Notes: generated from the letters alone by a model not told the origin. DNA of 64,000 nt from Pseudomonas reidholzensis (GCF_900536025.1 NZ_UNOZ01000007.1:1-64000); one strand, 5' to 3'; positions 18,339 through 27,640 are shown, counted from the stretch's first letter. Translations and numbers: made by a program.

Positions 18339-20735
18339 ATGTCGTCCACCCCCAAGCTTCGCCCCCTTTCGGTCCAACTGCTGCGCGCCGGCCTGCTGCT
18401 GGCGCTGGGGCTGCCCGGCACCGGCTGGGCCGAGGACGCGCCACGGCGCAGCTATCAGGTCCCGGCCGGCAGCCTGAGCGCCGCCTTGACCCGCTTTGCC
18501 GGCGAGGCCGGGGTCAGCCTGTCGCTGGACCCGCAGTTGGTGGCCGGCCGCAGCAGCGCCGGGCTGAGCGGCGAGTTCGCCGTCGAGGAGGGCTTCAATG
18601 CCTTGCTCCGCGGCTCCGGGCTGGTGCTGCAGCCTGCGGGGCGCGGCAGCTACACGCTGTTGCGCGAAGCCGAGCAGGATGACCCGGCACATGTGCTGCC
18701 GAGCACCACCATCAATGGCCAGGGCGCAGGGGGCGGCAGCGACGTCTATGCCGGCGGGCAAGTGGCGCGGCGTGGCAAGCTGGGCATGCTGGGTGAGCGC
18801 GACTACATGGAAACGCCGTTCAACATGACTTCGTACACCCGCGAGGTGCTGCAGAACCAGCAGGCCAGGACCTTGGCCGACGCCGTGGCCAACGACCCCT
18901 CAGTGCGCACCACCAACCCCTCCGGCGGGCGCTTCGAGCAGTTTTCGGTGCGCGGTTTCAGCCTGTACAACAGCGACGTCGCCTACGGCGGCCTGTATGG
19001 CGTGCTGCCGACCTATTCGATCGACATGGAGATGGTCGAGCGGGTCGATATCCTCAAGGGGCCGGGCGCCTTGCTCGGCGGCCTGGCCCCCAACGGCAGC
19101 GTCGGCGGCGGGGTGAACATCGAGCCCAAGCGCGCCACCGATGCGCCGATCACCGAGTTCACCGCGCTGTATGCCTCGGCCGGGCAGGGCGGTGGGCATG
19201 TCGACATTGGCCGCAGGTTTGGCCCTGAGCAGCGCTTTGGCCTGCGCTTCAACGGCGTGCGCCAGGCTGGCGATACCGAGTGGGACCACCAGCGTGTAGA
19301 GCGCGAGGCCTCGGTGCTGGGCCTGGACCTGCGCGGCGAGCGTACCCGGCTGTCGCTGGATGTCGGCCATCAGGCGCGCGATGTCGATGCGCCCATGGAG
19401 CGGGTGGGGCTTGCGGCGGGCGTAAAAGTGCCGGACGCAGAAGATGTGCAGCACAACTTTGCCCAGCCCTGGACCTATTCCCGGGCCAAGGACACCTTTG
19501 GCGCCTTGCGCGGCGAATACGACCTGAGTGACAGCTGGATGGTCTACGGCGCGGTCGGTGCGCGCAAGGGCGACTATGACTTCCTCCGGCACGCGGTGGT
19601 GGTGGCCAACGACAGCGGGCGTTTCACCGTCAGCCCGCGTGCCTTCCAGCGCGAGGAGGAGGTGCGCACGGCTACCATTGGTGCCCGCAGCTGGTTCAGC
19701 ACCGGCGCGGTGGGGCACACCCTCAACGTCAGCCTCAACCGCTTCGACATGACCTTCGACAACAGCGGCGCGCGCTACGCCAACGGCATCAGCAACCTCT
19801 ACGATCCGCTGGCGCTGGCGCCGCCGGGTACGCCGACCCAGCCCGACACCCCCACCCACACCGAGAGCGTGCTCTCCAGCCTGGCCGTGGCCGACACCTT
19901 GAGCTTTGCCGACGACAGCGTGCTGTTGACGCTCGGCGCGCGGTTGCAGCGGGTCGAGGTCGACAGTTCGGCGCCGGGCGAGGCCGACCAGGTCTACGAC
20001 GAGCGCGCCACCTCGCCAGCACTGGGCCTGGTCTGGCGCACCAGCGAGCGGCTGTCGCTGTACTTCAACTACATGGAAGGCCTGACCCAGGGCCAGGTCG
20101 CGCCAGAAACCGCGGCCAACGCCAACAAGGTGTTTGCGCCGTATCGCAGCAAACAGGTCGAGGCCGGCGCCAAGTACGACCTGGGCAGCTTCAGTGCCAC
20201 GCTCAGCGTGTTCCGCATCGACAAACCGTCGTACTACACCGACGCCCAGAACAACCTGCGCGCCGACGGTGAGCAGCGCAACCAGGGCGTGGAGCTGAAC
20301 CTGTTCGGCGAACCGCTGGCAGGCGTGCGGGTGCTTGGCGGGGCGATGTTGCTGGACGCCGAACAGACGCGCACCGCGGACGGGCGCTTTGATGGCAATC
20401 GTGCCATCGGTGCGCCGATCGTCAACGCCAACCTGGGGGTGGAGTGGGACCTGCCTGTGGTTCAAGGGCTGACCCTGAGCGCCCGGGCGATCCATACCGG
20501 TAGCCAGTACCTGGACGCGGCCAACCAGCAGAAGGCCGATGCCTGGCAGCGCTATGACCTGGGTGCACGCTATGCGCTGAAGCTGGGTGGCAAGGACGTG
20601 ACCCTGCGTGCCAGCGTCGAGAACGTGCTGGACACCGCGTATTGGGCTTCGGCCAATGTGCCAGAGGGCACGGCGACCGGCCTGACCTTGTCCACGCCAA
20701 GGACCTGGCTGGTGTCGGCGACTGTGGGGTTCTGA
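18339..20735 (+). CDS. TonB-dependent siderophore receptor with signalling domain (cassette 2)
   Basis: 798-residue outer-membrane receptor. Signal peptide ~1-33 ends GTGWAED; the STN domain follows (SYQVPAGSLSAALTRFAGEAGVSLS, ~37-110). The plug contains LGERDYMETPFNMTSYTREVLQNQ and FEQFSVRGFSLYNSDV then VDILKGPGALLGGLAPNGSVGGGVN. The barrel ends TWLVSATVGF with the C-terminal Phe. The plug resembles the FhuE/ferrichrome-ferrioxamine and exogenous siderophore class more than cassette 1's FpvA-like plug, so the ligand is probably different. ATG 18339 gives a clean signal peptide; an in-frame start 75 bp upstream overlaps fecR. Confidence 0.92.
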   Translation: MSSTPKLRPLSVQLLRAGLLLALGLPGTGWAEDAPRRSYQVPAGSLSAALTRFAGEAGVSLSLDPQLVAGRSSAGLSGEFAVEEGFNALLRGSGLVLQPAGRGSYTLLREAEQDDPAHVLPSTTINGQGAGGGSDVYAGGQVARRGKLGMLGERDYMETPFNMTSYTREVLQNQQARTLADAVANDPSVRTTNPSGGRFEQFSVRGFSLYNSDVAYGGLYGVLPTYSIDMEMVERVDILKGPGALLGGLAPNGSVGGGVNIEPKRATDAPITEFTALYASAGQGGGHVDIGRRFGPEQRFGLRFNGVRQAGDTEWDHQRVEREASVLGLDLRGERTRLSLDVGHQARDVDAPMERVGLAAGVKVPDAEDVQHNFAQPWTYSRAKDTFGALRGEYDLSDSWMVYGAVGARKGDYDFLRHAVVVANDSGRFTVSPRAFQREEEVRTATIGARSWFSTGAVGHTLNVSLNRFDMTFDNSGARYANGISNLYDPLALAPPGTPTQPDTPTHTESVLSSLAVADTLSFADDSVLLTLGARLQRVEVDSSAPGEADQVYDERATSPALGLVWRTSERLSLYFNYMEGLTQGQVAPETAANANKVFAPYRSKQVEAGAKYDLGSFSATLSVFRIDKPSYYTDAQNNLRADGEQRNQGVELNLFGEPLAGVRVLGGAMLLDAEQTRTADGRFDGNRAIGAPIVNANLGVEWDLPVVQGLTLSARAIHTGSQYLDAANQQKADAWQRYDLGARYALKLGGKDVTLRASVENVLDTAYWASANVPEGTATGLTLSTPRTWLVSATVGF

Positions 20736-20859
20736 CCCACCGGTAGTGCGAGGACCGCAGGCAGCTGTTCCAGCCGCTTTCCAGCCTGGACAGTGGGTAG
20801 TGTGGGTCGGGCTCTATCGAAGGCGGATTGAGCAGCCGCCACTCAAGGGAGACACAACC

Positions 20860-21105
20860 ATGAAAACCATCCTGCTAGCTGCACTGTTTGCCTTCGCTGG
20901 CCTGGCACAAGCCCAGCAATCGGACACCATGAGGCCCATGCAACGCGATGCCGCGGAGCCGGCTATGGAGGCTGACACCAGTGCGCCTGCGGCACCGCCG
21001 CGCTTCCAGACACGGGGCATTGTCCCCATCGTGGGGATGCCCTGTGTGTCTGGCTACAAGCATGTGGGAGACGACTGTATCATGGCCAATATCGAGTTTG
21101 AGTAA
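20860..21105 (+). CDS. Small exported protein, 81 residues, two C-terminal cysteines
   Basis: Signal peptide MKTILLAALFAFAGLAQAQ (cleavage likely after AQA), then a low-complexity Met/Ala/Pro linker, then a short conserved-looking tail RGIVPIVGMPCVSGYKHVGDDCIMANIEF with two Cys 11 residues apart that could form a disulfide. aaggga precedes ATG 20860 by 9 bp. It lies 124 bp after receptor 2 on the same strand, so it may be read through from it, but a link to iron uptake is speculation. Family not recognised. Confidence 0.75.
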   Translation: MKTILLAALFAFAGLAQAQQSDTMRPMQRDAAEPAMEADTSAPAAPPRFQTRGIVPIVGMPCVSGYKHVGDDCIMANIEFE

Positions 21106-21224
21106 GCCCTGAACGGTGTGCGGGTGCTACCCCCGCCCTGGGTGTGCGCACGTGAGGTATCGGGGCTGCATGGCCGCCCCGATACACACCGGCCTGGCCG
21201 TGACAGGCGCGGCGCAGCGCCTGC

Positions 21225-22814
21225 TCAGCCTTGCAGGACCCGGAACCCGTGGGTGCCATCGCGCTCCAGCTGGGCAATCAGACCGAACTCCCAGTCCAGG
21301 TAGCCCTGCATCGCTTCGCGCGGGTTATCGGTGCCTTCGTACGGCCGACGGTAACGGTCGGTACGCGGCGCGGCAAGGTGCGTTTCGCCGCTCTCCAGCG
21401 GCAGGTCCGCGGCGATCCAGCGTGCGGTGCCGCCTTCGAGCAGGTACACCGGCTTGCGCGTCAGCGCCTGCAGGTCGACCGCGGCAAAGCGTGCCAACAG
21501 GCTGCTGCCACAGGTCAGCACATAGCGCTCGGCCACCGGCAGGTGTTCCAGCGCGGCCGGCAACTGTGCACGAATCGCCCAGTGCGCGCCGGGGATGTGG
21601 CGCTTGACGTAGTTGGCACTGGCGGTGAAGTCGAGCACCACCGTGCCGGCTTCGTCGAGCCAGGCCTGCAGTTGCTGTACGCCGATTTCGGTGACCTGCG
21701 GCAGGGCAGGCAAGGGCGCCTGCCACTCGCCGTGCTCACTGAAGTCGCTCGCCGATACGCCGTCCAACACGGCCACCTGCCAGCCCAGCTGGGCCAGCCA
21801 GGACGCGCTCATATTGGCGCGCACGCCGTCGTCATCGACCAGGACGATCCGCGCCCCGCGCACACTGGCGACATGGTCGGTTTCCTGCACCAGCTGACCG
21901 CCAGGCACCGAGCGGCTACCCGGCAGGTGGCCTGCGAGGTATTCCTCGGGCGTGCGTACATCGAACAGGTAGGTGGTGCGGGCGGTTTCCGCCTGCCAGG
22001 CACCCAGGCCCTCGCGGTCCAGGCGCAGCACGCCGGCCTGGTCAGCCACTTGGCGGGCCTGCTGTGCGGCGTTTTCACGGGTGCTGTCAGACACTTCGGC
22101 AAAGCGCTGCTGCTGGCCGTGAGCAAGCTGCTGGCCGGCCAGGGTCCAGCCGATGGTGCCATTGCGCAGCGCCGCCACCGGGTTCTTGATGCCGGCGTTG
22201 ACCAGCGATTGGGTGCCGATGATGCTGCGGGTGCGGCCGGCACAGTTGACGATGACCTGGGTGCTCGGGTCGGGCGCCAGTTCGGCCACGCGCAGCACCA
22301 GTTCTGCGCCCGGTACGCTGATCCCGCCGGGGATGCTCATGGTCTGGTATTCATCGAAGCGGCGCGCATCGAGCACCACCACATCGGCCTTGGCATCGAG
22401 CAGCGCCTGGACCTCTTCGGCTGCCAGCGACGGCGTGTGGCGCACGCTTTCGACCAGTTCGCCAAAGGCCTTGCTCGGTACGTTGACGTCGCGGAACAGC
22501 TCGCCGCCGGCCTCGCGCCAACCGGCCAGGCCACCTTCAAGCAACGCCACATCGCTGTACCCCAGCGCCAGCAGGCGCTCGGCGGCGACACTGGCCAGGC
22601 CTTCACCGTCATCGTAGACCGTGACGCGGGTGTCGCGGCGCGGTACGCGGGCGAAGATTTCCAGCTCCAGCTTCGACAGCGGGATATTCGCGGCGAACAG
22701 CGGGTGGGCCTGGGCGAACGGGTCTTCCTCGCGCACATCGATCAGGGCCAGCTCTTCCTGGGCGAGCAAGGCACTGCGGATATCCTGAAAACGACGGGTA
22801 GTGACTGTGCTCAT
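21225..22814 (-). CDS. Rhodanese-related sulfurtransferase with four rhodanese domains
   Basis: 529-residue cytoplasmic protein made of four rhodanese repeats (~5-108, ~127-225, ~260-355, ~372-465) plus a tail. Domain 2 has a full catalytic loop with C191 (NCAGRTRS); domain 4 has C435 (LTCGSSLLAR). Domains 1 and 3 have Asp at the equivalent place (VYDDGEG, VDDDGVR) and are presumably inactive. Sulfurtransferases move sulfane sulfur via a Cys persulfide. It overlaps the thiol dioxygenase gene by 4 bp (ATGA), the same pairing as PA2603-PA2602 in P. aeruginosa as I recall it. Hence a role in handling sulfur from 3-mercaptopropionate or related thiols is likely. Confidence 0.9.
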   Translation of the reverse strand: MSTVTTRRFQDIRSALLAQEELALIDVREEDPFAQAHPLFAANIPLSKLELEIFARVPRRDTRVTVYDDGEGLASVAAERLLALGYSDVALLEGGLAGWREAGGELFRDVNVPSKAFGELVESVRHTPSLAAEEVQALLDAKADVVVLDARRFDEYQTMSIPGGISVPGAELVLRVAELAPDPSTQVIVNCAGRTRSIIGTQSLVNAGIKNPVAALRNGTIGWTLAGQQLAHGQQQRFAEVSDSTRENAAQQARQVADQAGVLRLDREGLGAWQAETARTTYLFDVRTPEEYLAGHLPGSRSVPGGQLVQETDHVASVRGARIVLVDDDGVRANMSASWLAQLGWQVAVLDGVSASDFSEHGEWQAPLPALPQVTEIGVQQLQAWLDEAGTVVLDFTASANYVKRHIPGAHWAIRAQLPAALEHLPVAERYVLTCGSSLLARFAAVDLQALTRKPVYLLEGGTARWIAADLPLESGETHLAAPRTDRYRRPYEGTDNPREAMQGYLDWEFGLIAQLERDGTHGFRVLQG

Positions 22815-23419
22815 GGGGCAGGATTCTCTTTGGACAAGTCCCAGATATTGGGCAGAAGGGTATTGGAGTAGCCGGAAATGAACGGCTTTTCGGTGCCATC
22901 TTCGGTAAACACGGCGCGCTTGACCGCACCGATGTTGGCGCCGTAGACGTGAATGCTGATCGACACCTGGTCGTCGAAGGCGTTGCTGACCTGGTGCACA
23001 TCGCCAATGCGCGGTGACACCGCTTCCACATGGCCTGGCTCGAGGCGCACCGGCTCGCCGGCGGGCAGCAGAACACCCTCGGCATTGCGCTCGAAGCCCT
23101 GTGAGTACTCGGCGCCGCGCAACATGCCGATCAGGCCCCAGACCCGGTGGTCGTGGATCGGTGTGCGCTGGCCGGGGCCCCAGACAAAGCTGACCACCGA
23201 GAAGCGCTGCTGCGAGTCGCAGTGCAGCAGGTACTGCTGGTAGCGGTTGGGGTCGGGCTGGGCGAGCACGTCGGGCAACCAGTCATCGTGGGCGACCAGG
23301 CTGCGCAGCAGGCCCTGGCCACGGTCGAGCAGGGTGGCTTCGTCGGGGTGTTGCTCGACCAGGTCGGACAGCGCGCCGATGAAGTGGCGCAGGCGCTCCA
23401 GGCGTAAAGGTTGGCTCAT
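22811..23419 (-). CDS. Thiol dioxygenase, 3-mercaptopropionate dioxygenase / cysteine dioxygenase family
   Basis: 202-residue cupin with a mononuclear Fe(II). The three-His facial triad is H89, H91 (PIHDHRVWG) and H142 (GDVHQVSNAF). No Cys occurs at the place where mammalian CDO has its Cys-Tyr cross-link partner, and R at RYQQYLL is kept, both as in the bacterial 3MDO group. The reaction is thiol + O2 to sulfinate (3-sulfinopropionate or cysteine sulfinate). It is the first gene of a pair with the rhodanese and is read divergently from the sulfonate-type binding protein, so sulfur-responsive control is likely. Confidence 0.9.
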   Translation of the reverse strand: MSQPLRLERLRHFIGALSDLVEQHPDEATLLDRGQGLLRSLVAHDDWLPDVLAQPDPNRYQQYLLHCDSQQRFSVVSFVWGPGQRTPIHDHRVWGLIGMLRGAEYSQGFERNAEGVLLPAGEPVRLEPGHVEAVSPRIGDVHQVSNAFDDQVSISIHVYGANIGAVKRAVFTEDGTEKPFISGYSNTLLPNIWDLSKENPAP

Positions 23420-23783
23420 GGTTCAGGCTCGGGCTAACGGTTGATGACCACCCTAGCAACTGCTTGTATATTCTCAAAATGCAAAATCAGCATAAGCTAA
23501 TATGCAAATAATGCATTTACACGGATCTCGTTCTGTTTTCAAATCGACGCCCGTCGTAGGCATTAGGTTATGCCTAAAACGAATTTCACAGGCCTTGCTC
23601 AAATCGTTAGCTTATAAGCATTGATTTATTTAGATTCAAAAGGCATGAGCAATGCCGCGAACTGATCCCGTTGACCGCGCCCAAGTCGTCGCGTGCAACC
23701 CCTGAGCTTCAACCCCTTTTTTGCGACGAGACCGCACGTGCGGATCGGCCTGATGTGCCCCAAGTGGGCATCTGGAGACGAAC
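23420..23783. promoter_or_regulatory. AT-rich divergent control region between the thiol dioxygenase and the sulfonate-type transporter gene
   Basis: 364 bp with no gene and much lower GC than its surroundings. It contains two clear dyads: ATGCA-aataa-TGCAT (23502-23516) and TAGGCAT-N6-ATGCCTA (23557-23576). Position between two organosulfur operons suggests sites for a LysR-type sulfur regulator (CysB/Cbl or a local one), but no such gene is in the window. Confidence 0.6.
23557..23576. promoter_or_regulatory. Perfect dyad TAGGCAT-N6-ATGCCTA, candidate operator
   Basis: Seven-base perfect arms with a six-base centre, in the middle of the divergent region. The symmetry and spacing suit a dimeric regulator. 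A role as an RNA hairpin is less likely as no poly-T follows. The binding protein is unknown. Confidence 0.5.
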
Positions 23784-24743
23784 GTGCGCTACATCAAACA
23801 ATTGGCCGCCGGCGTGCTGGCCGGCTCCCTGAGCTTTGCCGCCGCTGCGGCGCAGACCCTGGTGGTCGGTGACCAGAGCTTCAATACCCGTGCAGTGATG
23901 GAAGCCGCCGGGGTCCTCGACGACCTGCCTTATACTCTCGAGTGGAAGCAATTCACCGCCGGCTCCCCGGTCGCCGAGGCGCTCAACGTCGGCAGCCTCG
24001 ACATCGGCCTGCTCGGCGATGCGCCGCCGCTGTTTCTCGGCGCCCTCGGCGCGCCGATCAAGGTGATTGCGGTCACCCGGCAGAACCTTGGCGGGGTGGC
24101 CATCCTGGCGCGCAAGGACTCCGACATTCATAGCCTCGAAGACCTGCGCGGCAAGCGCGCGGCGATCTGGAAGGGCTCGTGGAGCCAGCAGTTGCTGTTC
24201 GCCGCGCTGGACAAAGCCAAGGTGCCGCGTGACGCGCTGGAGCTGCGTTACCTCAGCGCACTGGACGCCTCGCATGCACTGGATGGCGGCTCGGTGGACG
24301 TGATCGCCACCTGGGAGCCCTATGTCACCCAGCAAGAGCGCCAGGGTGCGCGGGTGCTGGCCACGGCAGAGGGGCTGATCCCGGCGCAGAGTTTCGTGGT
24401 GGCCAACAGCAAGGCGGTGGACGACAAGCGCGCGCAGATCAACGACTTTCTCCAGCGCCTGAAAAAGGCCCGTGACTGGACCCTCAACGATCCGGCCAAC
24501 ACCGAGGCCTACGCTGACGCCTGGGCCAAGCGCACCCGCGCCGACGCCGACATTGCCCGCGTCTGGTTCGCCCGCGCGCGCACCGATGTCGCCGCGCTCA
24601 ACCCGCAGGTGATCGCCGATGCACAGAAGACCGTGGACTTCTTCGCCGGCCTCGGCCTGATCAAGTCCTATCCTGCCGCCAGCCTGTTCGACACCTCGTT
24701 CGCCGCCGCGCTGCAGCCGGCAACGGCCCAGGTCACGCCGTGA
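23784..24743 (+). CDS. Aliphatic sulfonate-type ABC transporter substrate-binding protein
   Basis: 319-residue periplasmic binding protein of the SsuA/TauA (NMT1-like) family. Signal peptide ~1-23 ends FAAAAAQ; the mature part begins TLVVGDQSFNTRAVMEAAGVL. LNVGSLDIGLLGDAPPLFLGALGAPIK and GSVDVIATWEPYV are family features. GTG start 23784 with ctggag 7 bp before. Followed 49 bp later by a flavin monooxygenase, but no permease or ATPase is near, so it must borrow those subunits or they lie elsewhere. Substrate probably a sulfonate or sulfate ester; not proven. Confidence 0.88.
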   Translation: MRYIKQLAAGVLAGSLSFAAAAAQTLVVGDQSFNTRAVMEAAGVLDDLPYTLEWKQFTAGSPVAEALNVGSLDIGLLGDAPPLFLGALGAPIKVIAVTRQNLGGVAILARKDSDIHSLEDLRGKRAAIWKGSWSQQLLFAALDKAKVPRDALELRYLSALDASHALDGGSVDVIATWEPYVTQQERQGARVLATAEGLIPAQSFVVANSKAVDDKRAQINDFLQRLKKARDWTLNDPANTEAYADAWAKRTRADADIARVWFARARTDVAALNPQVIADAQKTVDFFAGLGLIKSYPAASLFDTSFAAALQPATAQVTP

Positions 24744-24792
24744 GCGCATTGCGCCCGGGCACATCGAAGCACATTGCAGGAGCCGTTCGCAC

Positions 24793-26103
24793 ATGAACAA
24801 CCGACAGATCAAACTGGGCGCCCTGACCATGGGTTGTGGCGGCCCAGGCCGGCACAACCTGTGGCTCGACCCGCAGCTGCCGGCCGACGCCAGCGTCAAT
24901 ATCGACTGGTACCTCGACATCGCCCGGCAGGCCGAGGCGGCGCTGTTCGACCTGATGTTCATCGTCGACAGCCAGTTCATCACCCCCGGTTCGCCGTCGC
25001 ATTACCTCAACCGGCTGGAGCCGCTGACCCTGCTCTCGGCGCTGGCCGTGAGCACGCGTCATATCGGCCTGGTCGGCACCCTGACCACCTCGTATAACGA
25101 ACCCTACAACGTCGCCCGGCGGCTGGCTTCGCTGGACCTGATCAGCAAGGGCCGCGCCGGCTGGAACGTGGTCACCAGCGGCGACGCCGGCACGGCCGGT
25201 AACTACGGGCGTGACGAGCACTACGACTACGACACCCGCTACGCCCGCGCCGAGGAGCACGTGAAGGTGGTGCAGGGGTTGTGGCACTCCTACGAGGCCG
25301 ATGCGTTCCCGCGGGACCGCGCCACGGGCCGCTTCCTCGACCCGGCCAAGCTGCATGCGCTGGAGCACAAGGGCGAGCATTTTTCGGTGGTCGGGCCGCT
25401 GAACATCCAGCGCTCACCGCAGGGCCAGCCGGTGATCTTCCAGGCCGGCGACTCCGAACAGGGCCGTGCGCTGGGTGCGGCCACGGCCGACGTGATCTTC
25501 ACCCATGCCGCGAGCATCGAGCAGGGCCAGGCGTTCTACCGCGACGTCAAAGGCCGCGCCGAGCGGCTGGGGCGCGACCCCGAGCAGTTGCTGGTGTTGC
25601 CGGGGGCGGAAATCTACGTCGGCGATACCGACGAGCAGGCGCGCGAGATCGAGCGGCATTACCACCAGCTCGACCACAGCTTCGAGCTGGCGCTGAAGGA
25701 GTTCGGGCGCAATTTCGGCTGGCATGACTTCAGCCAGTACGACCTCGATGCGCCATTCCCGCAGGAGAGCCTGGAGGCTGCGCGCAGCAGCTTCTTCACC
25801 AATGCCAAACGGATTGCCGACCAGGCACGGGAGCAGGGCTTCAGCTTGCGCCAGGCGGTCGAGTTCGGCCGTCAGCTGCGTCCGGGCGCGTTTGTCGGCT
25901 CGGCTGAAACGGTGGCGGCGAAGATGACCGAGTGGTTCGAGGCGCGGGCGCTGGATGGCTACAACATCTACCTGGGCCATCCCGAGCAGTTCAAGCGCTT
26001 CACCACAGAAGTGGTGCCCCTGTTGCAGGCGCGTGGGGTCTACCGGACGGCCTATGAAGGCACCACCCTGCGTGAGAGCCTGGGGCTGGAGATCGAACGC
26101 TAG
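24793..26103 (+). CDS. FMN-dependent monooxygenase, NtaA/SnaA/DszA (bacterial luciferase-like) family
   Basis: 436-residue two-component-type flavin monooxygenase. QIKLGALTMGCGGPGRHNLW at the N-terminus, then LFDLMFIVDSQF, LASLDLISKGRAGWNVVTSGDAGTAGNYGRDEHYDYDTRYA (the FMN-phosphate and substrate region) and VIFQAGDSEQGRALGA are hallmarks. It needs reduced FMN from a separate reductase, not present nearby. Family members cleave C-S or C-N bonds in sulfonates, dibenzothiophene sulfone or nitrilotriacetate. Pairing with the binding protein upstream points to desulfonation of an imported compound. ATG 24793. Confidence 0.9.
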   Translation: MNNRQIKLGALTMGCGGPGRHNLWLDPQLPADASVNIDWYLDIARQAEAALFDLMFIVDSQFITPGSPSHYLNRLEPLTLLSALAVSTRHIGLVGTLTTSYNEPYNVARRLASLDLISKGRAGWNVVTSGDAGTAGNYGRDEHYDYDTRYARAEEHVKVVQGLWHSYEADAFPRDRATGRFLDPAKLHALEHKGEHFSVVGPLNIQRSPQGQPVIFQAGDSEQGRALGAATADVIFTHAASIEQGQAFYRDVKGRAERLGRDPEQLLVLPGAEIYVGDTDEQAREIERHYHQLDHSFELALKEFGRNFGWHDFSQYDLDAPFPQESLEAARSSFFTNAKRIADQAREQGFSLRQAVEFGRQLRPGAFVGSAETVAAKMTEWFEARALDGYNIYLGHPEQFKRFTTEVVPLLQARGVYRTAYEGTTLRESLGLEIER

Positions 26104-26212
26104 CGTTCGCCGGCGGCGTTCTATGGATGGAACAAACAGTGCCATTTACCCCCTCTACCGCAACATTGACACCATAGGTAAGGTGATACCCAGCCAAGAG
26201 AGGAGACTTCTC

Positions 26213-27100
26213 ATGAAAAAGATCCTGGGTATCCACCAGAACCCCAATGCGCACTGGGTAGGCGACGGCTTCCCGGTGCGTAGCCTGTTCACCTATGACC
26301 ACCTGGCCAAGCACATCAGCCCGTTCCTGCTGCTGGACTACGCCGGGCCACATGAATTCACCCCGACCGGCGCCCGCCGTGGCGTCGGCCAGCACCCGCA
26401 CCGCGGCTTCGAGACCGTCACCATCGTCTACCAGGGCGAGCTGGAACACCGCGACTCCACGGGCGCGGGCGGGCTGATCGGCCCCGGTGACGTGCAGTGG
26501 ATGACTGCAGCCAATGGCATCATCCATGAAGAGTTTCATTCGCCGGCCTTCGCCCGCAGCGGTGGGACGCTGGAGATGGTCCAGCTGTGGGTGAACCTGC
26601 CGGCCCGTGACAAACGTGCCGCCGCCGGTTATCAGACCTTGCTGGCGAACGACATCCCGGTGCTGCCGCTGGCCGATGAGGCTGGGACCCTGCGGGTGAT
26701 CGCGGGCTCCTACCAGGGCCACGCTGGCCCCGCGCGGACCTTTACCGCGATGGACGTCTGGGACCTGAAATTGAACGCCGGCGCCAACCTGCAACTGCCG
26801 GTCGCCGAGGGCCGTAACGCCGCGTTGGTGGTGCTGCAGGGCAACGTGCGGGTCAACGCTGAGCGTGACGCCGGGCCCGCCAGCCTGGTGCTGCTCGACC
26901 GCGCGGGTGAGCAGGTGCAGGTGGAGGCGCTGGACGATGCCGTGCTGCTGGTGCTCAGTGGCGAACCGATCGACGAGCCTATCGTCGGTTATGGCCCGTT
27001 CGTGATGAACAGCCAGGCTGAAATCGCCGAGTCGTTCGACGATTTCCATGCCGGCCGCTTCGGCCAGATGACTGGCAGCGAGGAGGGCGCACGTCACTGA
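26213..27100 (+). CDS. Pirin-family protein
   Basis: 295-residue bicupin. The metal ligands are in GVGQHPHRGFETVT (two His) and NGIIHEEFHS (His and Glu); LEMVQLWVNLP follows. Bacterial pirins are reported as quercetinases or metabolic regulators; the role here is unknown. Start ATG 26213 with aggaga 7 bp before; the frame is open upstream through the monooxygenase end but is unconserved. A ttgacacc at 26166 may mark its own promoter. The link with the sulfur genes is only by order. Confidence 0.9.
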   Translation: MKKILGIHQNPNAHWVGDGFPVRSLFTYDHLAKHISPFLLLDYAGPHEFTPTGARRGVGQHPHRGFETVTIVYQGELEHRDSTGAGGLIGPGDVQWMTAANGIIHEEFHSPAFARSGGTLEMVQLWVNLPARDKRAAAGYQTLLANDIPVLPLADEAGTLRVIAGSYQGHAGPARTFTAMDVWDLKLNAGANLQLPVAEGRNAALVVLQGNVRVNAERDAGPASLVLLDRAGEQVQVEALDDAVLLVLSGEPIDEPIVGYGPFVMNSQAEIAESFDDFHAGRFGQMTGSEEGARH

Positions 27101-27339
27101 CGTGCAGGCGCTCCCGGCTTGCCAGCCTGTAGTTCGGACCGCCTGTCGCATCAGTCCGGGCGCCGACCGAACGGTCGGGGCATGCCCATGATCTTCCACT
27201 AAGGTGCTAGAGGACTGTTTGCGCGTAGATTGCCTTGGCGAATGGGCCAGCGCTGCGGCATGCGCAATATCAATTGGCTTCTCGCCCCAGACGGCGGTAT
27301 CACACATAACAGGCCATCCTGACAAGAGAGGGTCGTACC

Positions 27340-27606
27340 ATGTCGTTGATTGGTGTTTCGATGCTGGAAATGCGGCAGATCATCGAACAGGCCTGCCTGC
27401 CTGATCGGTGCGAGGTGAGTTGCCCAGATGGCGCCAACCTGACGATTCGTCTGGGCGAAGGGCAAAGCCTGATGGATTGCGTGACCCTGACCGATGTGCC
27501 GATCGACAGCCTGAACAGCTGCCGTGACCTGGTCGGGCTGGTCGCTCAGTTGCGCGCAGAGCAGCGCCTGGCGCATCACGTCAGCGCAGCAAGGGCGATC
27601 GCCTGA
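27340..27606 (+). CDS. DUF1652 family protein
   Basis: 88-residue small protein. The opening MSLIGVSMLEMRQIIEQACLPDRCE and the layout (hydrophilic, no signal) match the DUF1652 proteins common in Pseudomonas, often in several copies per genome. Function unknown. agaga lies before the ATG. The 239 bp upstream (27101-27339) shows no gene I can support. Confidence 0.85.
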   Translation: MSLIGVSMLEMRQIIEQACLPDRCEVSCPDGANLTIRLGEGQSLMDCVTLTDVPIDSLNSCRDLVGLVAQLRAEQRLAHHVSAARAIA

Positions 27607-27640
27607 TCGCCGGTGCCTTGCTTGCCTTAGCGGTGCCCGG

